Assembly: GCA_018648945.1 (NCBI GenBank)
Contig: JABGQJ010000033.1
Span: 1-22,585, forward strand
Source of the DNA: Victivallales bacterium
GTDB taxonomy: Bacteria > Verrucomicrobiota > Lentisphaeria > Oligosphaerales > Lenti-02
DNA length: 22,585 bases
Direction of reading: 5' to 3'
In this document: piece by piece, positions 17,058-22,585 of the stretch
Layout: every line of letters starts with the position of its first letter
Position numbering within the stretch: the stretch's first letter is position 1
The notes under the pieces: model-generated
The model's database searches: none
What the model was told of the DNA's origin: nothing
Seen by the model: the letters and a program-made list of their open reading frames with translations, nothing else
Made by a program: the position numbers and the translations under genes

Positions 17058-17062
17058 CCTCC
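17058..17062 (-). promoter_or_regulatory. Ribosome binding site fixing a TTG start for the hybrid kinase
   Basis: GGAGG on the minus strand lies nine bases before TTG at 17048. Longer frames to 17543 would run through the preceding gene and are unlikely. The same 80-bp gap holds an 11-bp direct repeat, GTTGCGGTCCT on the plus strand at 17071-17081 and 17090-17100, of unknown role. Confidence 0.7.
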
Positions 17063-17128
17063 GTGTTTTGGTTGCGGTCCTGCGTGCACGTTGCGGTCCT
17101 TGCCCGACTGGACTCCGGCGGGCGTCGG

Positions 17129-18142
17129 TCAGTCCAGCACCTTGATGAGCGTCCAGTTCACGTCCGCGATGGGTTCTGCCAACACCTCGAACGACTCGCC
17201 GTCCTTGATGAGGACAGCCCTTCTCTCCTTGCCGTTCAGAATGCGTTCGGCCATCTCCCGCACGGCCGGGGTTCTGCACTTGAGGAGGTTGTAGTCGTCC
17301 GTCCGGAAAGTGTCCATCCGAATGGTTTCGAGGTACTGGTGATTCTCGAGGGGGGGCAGGGAGAAGAGGATGGCCAGTTGCTCGTGGATGGAGACGACGA
17401 TGCCATTGGCCGCGACGATGGCCAGGCTCGTCGCGCGACTCTTGATGTACCGATCCGTGATGGCGTTGATCGTCACGTCGATTCCGGGAACACCCTCGAG
17501 CCGTCCATCCACATAGACCGGGGCAATGGCGGAGACCATCCATCCCCGCCCTGCCGGGTCCACATAGGGCTCGTCGACCCAGACTCCCCCTCTTCCGTGG
17601 TTGTGGCTGGCATCCGCCAGATAGTAGAAGTTGTAGCTGGGGATGTCCATCCTCGCCTCGTATTGGCTGATGACGTCGAAGAATGGGTAGATTCGGTTGT
17701 AGGAGTTCCGGTCATTGTAGTAGACCTGGACGACCTCGGGAAATCTCGCCGTGACCTGCTTGAAGGCAGTATCGAGGGGCTCTGTGAAGTACACGATCCT
17801 CTTCAGTGCATCGTCCACGGGGACGCAGCCGGAAACGAAGACGGCGGAGTTTCCATCGTCTTTCGGCTTGTACAGGACGCCGTTGCGGTGGACCGCGTAG
17901 CGCGACGGGTCGGCGTGTTCGAGGTTCTTGGCGATGGCCTCCGGTTGGTACAGGAGGACGGTGGACTCGGCCAGTTCCTCGACTTGCTGGCGAATGCGCA
18001 CGAGGTCGCCGTTGATGCGTTCGGCCGTGTCCTTCAGTTCGGCCTGGGCAGCGGCCTCGCTGGCGGGGTCGCCTGTGGGCCGGCAGGACACGCAGAGCAG
18101 CGAGGACAGGAGAACGAGCGGGAGGGTGTGGGTCAGTCGCAT
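17129..18142 (-). CDS. Exported dCache-like sensor protein, possible lipoprotein
   Basis: This 337-residue protein begins with a signal peptide and two cysteines (LLSSLLCVSC, Cys17 and Cys20). The lipobox around Cys20 is imperfect, so lipidation is uncertain. The body resembles the extracytoplasmic double-Cache (PDC) ligand-binding domain of sensor kinases: VYYNDRNSYNRIYPFFDV, then the W-x-x-E-P-Y-x-D-P-A-G strand region, APVYVDGRLEGVPGIDVTI and a second, smaller lobe after about residue 240. There is no transmembrane or kinase part. ATG at 18142 has GGAG about nine bases upstream. It sits 80 bases before the hybrid kinase, so a plausible role is a detached ligand-binding partner that passes its signal to that kinase (inference). 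Confidence 0.85.
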   Translation of the reverse strand: MRLTHTLPLVLLSSLLCVSCRPTGDPASEAAAQAELKDTAERINGDLVRIRQQVEELAESTVLLYQPEAIAKNLEHADPSRYAVHRNGVLYKPKDDGNSAVFVSGCVPVDDALKRIVYFTEPLDTAFKQVTARFPEVVQVYYNDRNSYNRIYPFFDVISQYEARMDIPSYNFYYLADASHNHGRGGVWVDEPYVDPAGRGWMVSAIAPVYVDGRLEGVPGIDVTINAITDRYIKSRATSLAIVAANGIVVSIHEQLAILFSLPPLENHQYLETIRMDTFRTDDYNLLKCRTPAVREMAERILNGKERRAVLIKDGESFEVLAEPIADVNWTLIKVLD

Positions 18143-18214
18143 GGCATGGCACTCCGACAGTCGACGGGACATGGAGGGTGGCTCCAGGAAAGGGCCGAAC
18201 GAAGGCCCGGACGT

Positions 18215-18241
18215 CGAGGACACCCGCTCACGGGTACCTCG
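18215..18241. terminator. Interrupted hairpin in the gap between the HD-GYP and Cache genes
   Basis: CGAGG-ac-ACCCG, loop CTCA, CGGGT-a-CCTCG gives 10 base pairs with a small internal loop. A second short stem, GGGCC/GGCCC, is at 18192-18208. The 247-bp gap (18143-18389) should contain the end of the HD-GYP transcript and/or a promoter for the Cache-kinase pair. Without a T-tract, this hairpin could be a terminator or a leader structure. Confidence 0.4.
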
Positions 18242-18389
18242 GCCCATTGTCCGGCCAGAGACCTGGTGCGGTCGCGCATGGCGGTAGAGCTGCCGACAGG
18301 GAACGACGCGCGGCGAAGCGCATTCGTTGACCAGGGATTCAGCATGCCCACGGTGTTCCTTTCACGACGCTCGCCCTCCGCAACCTCGG

Positions 18390-19466
18390 TCATTCGGCCT
18401 CCGACACAGCCCGGAAATCCTCGGCCAGAGCCATGAACGACCGCACGATCATCGGGTCGAAGTGTTGGCCGTTGGCCTTGGCGATGATGGCGACACTGTC
18501 CTTGTGGGAGTAGGCCTGCTTGTAGGAGCGCTTCGAGCGCAGCGCGTCGTAGACGTCGGCCAGGGCCACGATGCGGGCGGCAAGGGGAATATCGGTACCG
18601 CGGAGACAATCCGGGTACCCCGTTCCGTCCCACCGCTCGTGGTGCGAGCGTGCGATCTGCATGCCGACTTGGATGAACGTGTTGCCGGGATACTTCGCTG
18701 CCACCTCTTCCAGCGTGCGGGCACCGCGCAAGGTGTGCGTCTTCATGGTGGCCAACTCCTCGGGGCCGAGACCCTTCTCGCCGAGGAGTATGTTGTCGGG
18801 GATACCGACCTTGCCGATGTCATGGAGAGAGCTTGCCCGGGAGATGGTCTCGATCATCTCAGGCTCCAGGCGATACCCCTTCGACCCGAGGTCGAGGAGG
18901 TGGTTGGCAAGCAACCGGCAATAGGTCTGCACCCGAACGAGATGGCGCCCGGTGTCGTCGTCCCGCGATTCCGCGAGTTTCGTCAGCGCGAAGATGGTGG
19001 CGAACTGCCCGGCTGTAACCTGCTCCACCTGCTGCCGCACGCGCTCTTCCAGCTTGCGGTTGTACTCCGCCAGCGCCAGGCGAAGCCGATGCAGTTCGAT
19101 ATGGGTCTGCACCCTGGCTTCCACCTCTCTGGCCTGGAACGGCTTGGTGATATAGTCCACGCCTCCGCCCTCGAAGGCCCTGACCTTGTCCTGCACATGG
19201 TCCAGAGCGCTGATGAAGATGACCGGGATGCTTCTCAGCCTGGGGTCCGCCTTGAGCCGCTTGCACACCTCGACACCGTTCAGTCCCGGCATCATGATGT
19301 CCAGCAGGATGAGGTCCGGAAGCTCCGCGCCAGCCAGAACCTGAAGCGCCCGCTCGCCGCTCACGGCGACCTTGACGCGGTATTTGGCCTTGAGAATGCT
19401 GATCAGAATGTCCAGGTTGGCCGCCGCGTCATCCACGGCGAGCACGGTCGGTCGGTATTCAGCCAT
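18390..19466 (-). CDS. REC-HD-GYP response regulator, predicted c-di-GMP phosphodiesterase (RpfG type)
   Basis: This 358-residue cytosolic protein should hydrolyse the second messenger cyclic di-GMP when phosphorylated. The receiver domain (about 6-122) has Asp12/Asp13, phosphoacceptor Asp56 (LLDIMMPG) and Lys108 (ITKPF). After a coiled linker (about 123-155) comes the HD-GYP domain (about 160-345), with the HD pair His215-Asp216 (SLHDIGK) and HHERWDGTGYP (275-285), so all signature residues are intact. ATG at 19466 overlaps the previous gene's end by eight bases, with GGGA about 11 bases upstream. A TTG at 19487 is possible but less likely. The overlap with the REC-REC-HPt gene suggests that HPt may be its phosphate donor. 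Confidence 0.92.
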   Translation of the reverse strand: MAEYRPTVLAVDDAAANLDILISILKAKYRVKVAVSGERALQVLAGAELPDLILLDIMMPGLNGVEVCKRLKADPRLRSIPVIFISALDHVQDKVRAFEGGGVDYITKPFQAREVEARVQTHIELHRLRLALAEYNRKLEERVRQQVEQVTAGQFATIFALTKLAESRDDDTGRHLVRVQTYCRLLANHLLDLGSKGYRLEPEMIETISRASSLHDIGKVGIPDNILLGEKGLGPEELATMKTHTLRGARTLEEVAAKYPGNTFIQVGMQIARSHHERWDGTGYPDCLRGTDIPLAARIVALADVYDALRSKRSYKQAYSHKDSVAIIAKANGQHFDPMIVRSFMALAEDFRAVSEAE

Positions 19467-21363
19467 TTCGTTTCTGTCCCTTGGCAATCCCCAAAGAGGC
19501 GCTCATCGCCGCCAGGCGAGCAAGGGCCTCGTCGAAGTCATAGTTGTCCACAGCGTCCTTTAGCTCCCCAAGCAGGGCTTGGCCGGGCTGCGGCACACCG
19601 GCCTGAGCAATCTGGTCCACCCACTCGCTGGCCGACGAGTCACTGTCTGCCAGCAGGTCGGCCAGGCGAGCGAACAGCGGCGCCAAGCCCATCGCGCTGG
19701 CTGCAGCCACAGGGCGGGCTGCTTCGGCAGCATCGCTGGCGGGCTGCTCGGGGCAGAGGCTCTCGATGCTGGCCAGCACCTCCGCGTATGGCATTGCCAA
19801 GGCGTCGAGCAGACCTGGCACGGCATCGTTCTGGTCGTCCTTCAGGGCGGCATCGAGATCGCGGGCGACCGGCAGCAATGCCTCGGCACCGATCGTGCCA
19901 GCCAATCCCTTGAGGGTATGGGTCAGACGCCGGAGGGTCTGGATCGAGCCTGTCTCCCATGCCGCTCGGAGGGCGGCGGGAGCAATCTGCGAATCGGCGG
20001 CGAATCGGCGCAGCACGCGCAGGTACTGGGGGCGGTCCCCCCCCAGACGAGCTACGGCCGCCACCTGGTCGAGACCCGCTGTCGGGCCAGGGCAACTGCG
20101 GTTCTCCGCCGGACTCCCTCCGGCGCCGTCGGCGGCGACTGGCGTCTGCTGTCCGCAGGGCAGCCATCGGGCCAGAGTTCGAAACAGTTCGCAAGGTCCG
20201 ACGGGCTCGGACAAGGAATCGTCCATGCCAGCCTGGAGGAAGCGCTGATGGTCCTCGACCAGGGGACCTGCAATCAGGGCGACGATGGGGAGTCGGGGGG
20301 AGAGCCGGGCGGCCTCTGCCTGTTTGCCGCCTTCAGGCACGAGGGCACATCCGGCCTCCTGTTCCCACGTGCGGATGCGGGTGCAGACCTCGAATCCATC
20401 CATCGTCGGCACCCCGACGTCCATCAGCATCAGGCTGAAGGATCGCTCCGTCGCCCGCGCCACTGCCTCCGCGCTATCGGCCGCAACTGCCACCTCGCAA
20501 CCGGTGGCTCTGAGCAGGCCGCCCACCACGGCCCGGGTCACCGCGTTGTCCACAGCAAGGAGGATGCGGCAACCGGTCGGGTCCGGTGGAGTCCTCTCCC
20601 CGGATCCGACGCGGTTCCCGAGATTCTGCCCGCCCGAGCCCCGCCCGGCAGAGGAACGGTCGATCGCGTCGAGCAGCGAGGAGGGGCTTGCCGGCTTCCC
20701 CACCACCGCGTCCACTCGCCCCTCCCTGGCCGCAACTGCGGCTGTCGGATCTCCCTCTCCGGCCAGGAGGAGGATGCGTGGCGAGACGCCGGGGCCGCGC
20801 AACCTCCGGACCTGATCGGCAAACCCTGGTCCGTCCATGCCCGGCACGTCGTGGTCCACGACGACCAGTTCATAGTTCTCCCGGGCATCTGGCTTGGCCA
20901 GCAAGGCTAGGGCCTCGTGGCAACTGGCAGCGACAGTGGCTCGGAACAAGAGCGATTCCAGAAGCCGGGACAAGGCCACCTGGGCTGCCAGGTCAGCGGT
21001 CACGACGAGGGCCTGCGGGTGCTTCCGGCAGGTGTCGCGCGTCGCTTGCAGCGGCGTCGCCGACCGGCTCGGGCAGGGCGTCAGGCGGCCTCTGTTCTCC
21101 GGACCGTGGCCAGGGGCCACAGGCAACTGCGGTGCCGCCAAGGAAGCGAGGGGCGCACCTGTTCGCTCCCCTGTCAGGCCCTGAGACTCTCCCCCCTGCG
21201 CGAGCGTTGTCGGCAGGGGCGGCGAGCTACCGACCCCAGGCGGACGACCTGCCTTGCCGGGGTCCGAGAGGCCCGGGCAAAGACCACCCACTCGCTTGGC
21301 CAGCACCTCGCCATCCGAGTGCTCTGCCAGCGCCTGAAATCCTGACTTCGAAGAAACAGACAT
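19459..21363 (-). CDS. REC-REC-HPt phosphotransfer protein without a kinase domain
   Basis: This 634-residue soluble protein contains only relay modules. After an N-terminal stretch of about 110 Pro/Gly-rich residues with no recognisable domain comes REC1 (about 117-235). It has Asp170 (VVVDHDVPGMDG) and Lys223-Pro, but its acidic pair is replaced (VVTADL). REC2 (about 265-400) has Asp315 (LMLMDVGVPTMDG), but the conserved Lys is Glu386 (SLSEPVG). The HPt domain (about 430-540) has an intact phosphohistidine, His482 (THTLKGLAG). The C-terminal 80 residues resemble the tail of the hybrid kinase (pattern YDFDEALARLA versus [12 protein letters not shown]). The start is uncertain, with ATG at 21363 or 21372 and neither with a strong ribosome binding site. 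It probably shuttles phosphate from a separate kinase to the HD-GYP regulator. Confidence 0.85.
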   Translation of the reverse strand: MSVSSKSGFQALAEHSDGEVLAKRVGGLCPGLSDPGKAGRPPGVGSSPPLPTTLAQGGESQGLTGERTGAPLASLAAPQLPVAPGHGPENRGRLTPCPSRSATPLQATRDTCRKHPQALVVTADLAAQVALSRLLESLLFRATVAASCHEALALLAKPDARENYELVVVDHDVPGMDGPGFADQVRRLRGPGVSPRILLLAGEGDPTAAVAAREGRVDAVVGKPASPSSLLDAIDRSSAGRGSGGQNLGNRVGSGERTPPDPTGCRILLAVDNAVTRAVVGGLLRATGCEVAVAADSAEAVARATERSFSLMLMDVGVPTMDGFEVCTRIRTWEQEAGCALVPEGGKQAEAARLSPRLPIVALIAGPLVEDHQRFLQAGMDDSLSEPVGPCELFRTLARWLPCGQQTPVAADGAGGSPAENRSCPGPTAGLDQVAAVARLGGDRPQYLRVLRRFAADSQIAPAALRAAWETGSIQTLRRLTHTLKGLAGTIGAEALLPVARDLDAALKDDQNDAVPGLLDALAMPYAEVLASIESLCPEQPASDAAEAARPVAAASAMGLAPLFARLADLLADSDSSASEWVDQIAQAGVPQPGQALLGELKDAVDNYDFDEALARLAAMSASLGIAKGQKRNG

Positions 21364-21838
21364 ACGAACCATGCCTGCAGACCATAGCCGCAGTCGGTCC
21401 ATTTTCCACTGTGCCCGAGAAGATGAGGCGCTTCTCCCCCGGGCCCCCAGTTTGGGTCTGCAATGCGGCCCAAGACCATGCCCGTGCCTGCTGCGTCTTC
21501 CCCTGGATGGACGGCGTCGAGCCGCCCGCTTCCTCAAGGCGGAGAGTTCCCGCCGGCATCTCCCGCGGCCACGACGAATGGCAAGCCCGAGCAGCGTTCG
21601 CTCCGCAGTCGGCACCGCCGAGGGATGGGGCAACCGACCGGCTAGTGCGGCACCGACGCGGTGTCTTCATGACTGCTCTTGCCAATCGGCCGCCGCCGAG
21701 TGTTGCGGATGAAAAAGCGGGCTACTGTACCTCTTGCCTGGGGGCGGTGTCCCGGAAGCCGTCCGGGTGCACCATTGCTCCGCCATCCATACTCGTATCC
21801 GCTTGCCTGGCGGATTCTGCCAAAAGGGCCTGGGCCTC
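21364..21838. other. Divergent intergenic region between two signalling genes
   Basis: This stretch of 475 bp should hold promoters for the minus-strand relay operon and the plus-strand sensor. I see no convincing gene and no sigma-54 site. One weak sigma-70-like pair, TTGCGG (21703-21708) and TGTACC (21726-21731) with a 17-bp gap, lies about 110 bp before the plus-strand start. It is too poor to annotate as a promoter. The minus frame stays open to 21633, but its translation there is Arg-rich and not protein-like. Confidence 0.5.
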
Positions 21839-22585
21839 ATGCGTGTTGGGGAACAACCAGAGGAAGTGAAGGGGACAACGCACTTCCGCTGGGGGGTGCT
21901 TCTTGCGATCCTGGTCGGAGGTGCCGCGCTTGGCTGGTGGACAGTGGGCCGGGCCGACCGCGAACTCCGGCAGGATCTGCTGCGGCGGGCTCGCCTGGCG
22001 GCGCAGACGATCAGTGAGACTAGAATCCTGTCGCTCACCGGTTCCGCAGCCGACTTGGCCAATCCCGAGTACGTTCGGATCAAGGAGGGATTGGCAGGCA
22101 TCCGGTCAACCAACCCGAACTGCCGCTTCCTCTATCTGCTGGGCCGGAAGGCGGACGGATCCATCTTCTTCTTCGTCGACAGCGAGCCGGTTGGTTCTGC
22201 GGACGAGTCGCCCCCCGGCCAGATCTACGAGGAGGCCCCTGCCGGTTGTCGCCGCGTGTTCGGTGCCGAGACCGCTGCCACCGAAGGCCCCTACGCGGAC
22301 CGCTGGGGGGTGTGGGTCACGGCGCTGGTTCCGCTGGTCGGCGGGGCTGCTGGCAGCGCGCCTGTCGTGTTGGGCATGGATATCGACGCGCGTGCCTGGC
22401 GCGGGATGCTTGTGCGCGCCGCGATCCCCCCATCGCTGCTCACGCTGGCACTGGTGGTGATCTGCCTCGTCGGCTCGGCCTTGCTGGTCCGGCGTTCCCG
22501 GACCACCTCTGAGCCTGGCGCTTGTCTGCGCCTCGCCGAGCCGGTTGTGGTCGCCGCAGTGGGGCTGTCCCTGACCCTGTTCGCG
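21839..22585 (+). CDS. Membrane sensor protein, probable sensor/hybrid kinase N-terminus (3' end outside window)
   Basis: The first 249 codons are visible and the frame is open to the window edge. TM1 is at about 17-38 (WGVLLAILVGGAALGWW). An extracytoplasmic domain covers about 40-190, with FLYLLGRKADGSIFFFVDSE and GVWVTALVPLVGG. TM2 is at about 195-217, and a further hydrophobic segment begins at about 235. The extracytoplasmic motif is one I associate with sensor regions of multi-TM hybrid kinases, but no kinase domain is in view. ATG at 21839 is preceded by AAAAGGG about 11 bases upstream, so the start is tentative. It is divergent from the REC-REC-HPt protein, which lacks a kinase, and could supply its phosphate (inference). 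Confidence 0.75.
   Translation, partial: MRVGEQPEEVKGTTHFRWGVLLAILVGGAALGWWTVGRADRELRQDLLRRARLAAQTISETRILSLTGSAADLANPEYVRIKEGLAGIRSTNPNCRFLYLLGRKADGSIFFFVDSEPVGSADESPPGQIYEEAPAGCRRVFGAETAATEGPYADRWGVWVTALVPLVGGAAGSAPVVLGMDIDARAWRGMLVRAAIPPSLLTLALVVICLVGSALLVRRSRTTSEPGACLRLAEPVVVAAVGLSLTLFA

Noticed and set aside
13434..17294. A 1286-codon open frame on the plus strand opposite the hybrid kinase
   Set aside because: Its translation shows no domain and has the look of an antisense high-GC frame. The minus strand has a complete multidomain kinase with all motifs.
17049..17543. Longer N-terminus for the hybrid kinase
   Set aside because: It would lie inside the Cache protein gene in another frame and place about 165 non-family residues before TM1. 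The TTG with GGAGG at 17048 fits better.
21364..21633. Extension of the REC-REC-HPt gene upstream of 21363
   Set aside because: The frame is open, but the predicted residues are Arg-rich and unlike any domain. The first plausible ATG codons are at 21372 and 21363.

Overview
The window is a high-GC bacterial chromosome segment. No rRNA, tRNA or phylogenetic marker is present, so the host is inferred only from gene style. A secreted LamG/GH2 giant, a parallel beta-helix protein, a sugar isomerase/epimerase, intergenic REP-like palindromes and dense hybrid-kinase signalling together suggest a Planctomycetota/Verrucomicrobiota/Lentisphaerota-type or similar carbohydrate-degrading, signalling-rich bacterium. 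Confidence in that placement is low.

Region 1 (1-7103) is carbohydrate-related. The end of a TIM-barrel sugar isomerase/epimerase gene overlaps the start of a secreted right-handed beta-helix protein by ATGA. Facing it is a 1430-residue exported LamG + GH2-like protein whose expected acid/base Glu is not visible. The convergent gap holds four copies of a short palindrome and one copy of a second hairpin repeat. A second copy of that repeat lies on the other side of the GH2 gene.

Region 2 (7104-10330) is a mobile-element scar. An IS91-type pair, a tyrosine recombinase and an HUH/Y2 transposase, is followed by a fragment of an IS1634-type DDE transposase on the opposite strand. A perfect 22-bp tandem duplication breaks the IS91 transposase. 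The scar abuts, and appears to have truncated, the sensor end of a histidine kinase.

Region 3 (10270-13505) holds the kinase core, a sigma-54-dependent NtrC-type response regulator and, convergent to it, a 110-residue exported peptide with a 30-residue tandem repeat and no recognised family. Upstream of the peptide is a near-consensus -24/-12 promoter (TGGCAT-N5-TTGCT). Behind it lie a 9-bp-arm palindrome and three copies of a TGCGG-NNN-CCGCG-like dyad. The arrangement suggests that the neighbouring sigma-54 activator controls the peptide, and this is the most interesting part of the window.

Region 4 (13506-21363, minus strand) is a multi-part phosphorelay. In transcription order it encodes a kinase-less REC-REC-HPt protein, an overlapping REC-HD-GYP c-di-GMP phosphodiesterase, an exported dCache-like sensor protein and a 1180-residue Cache-PAS-kinase-REC-REC-HPt hybrid kinase. 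A divergent membrane sensor protein begins at 21839 and runs off the window. The likely logic is extracellular ligand sensing, phosphotransfer through HPt domains and c-di-GMP turnover as an output.
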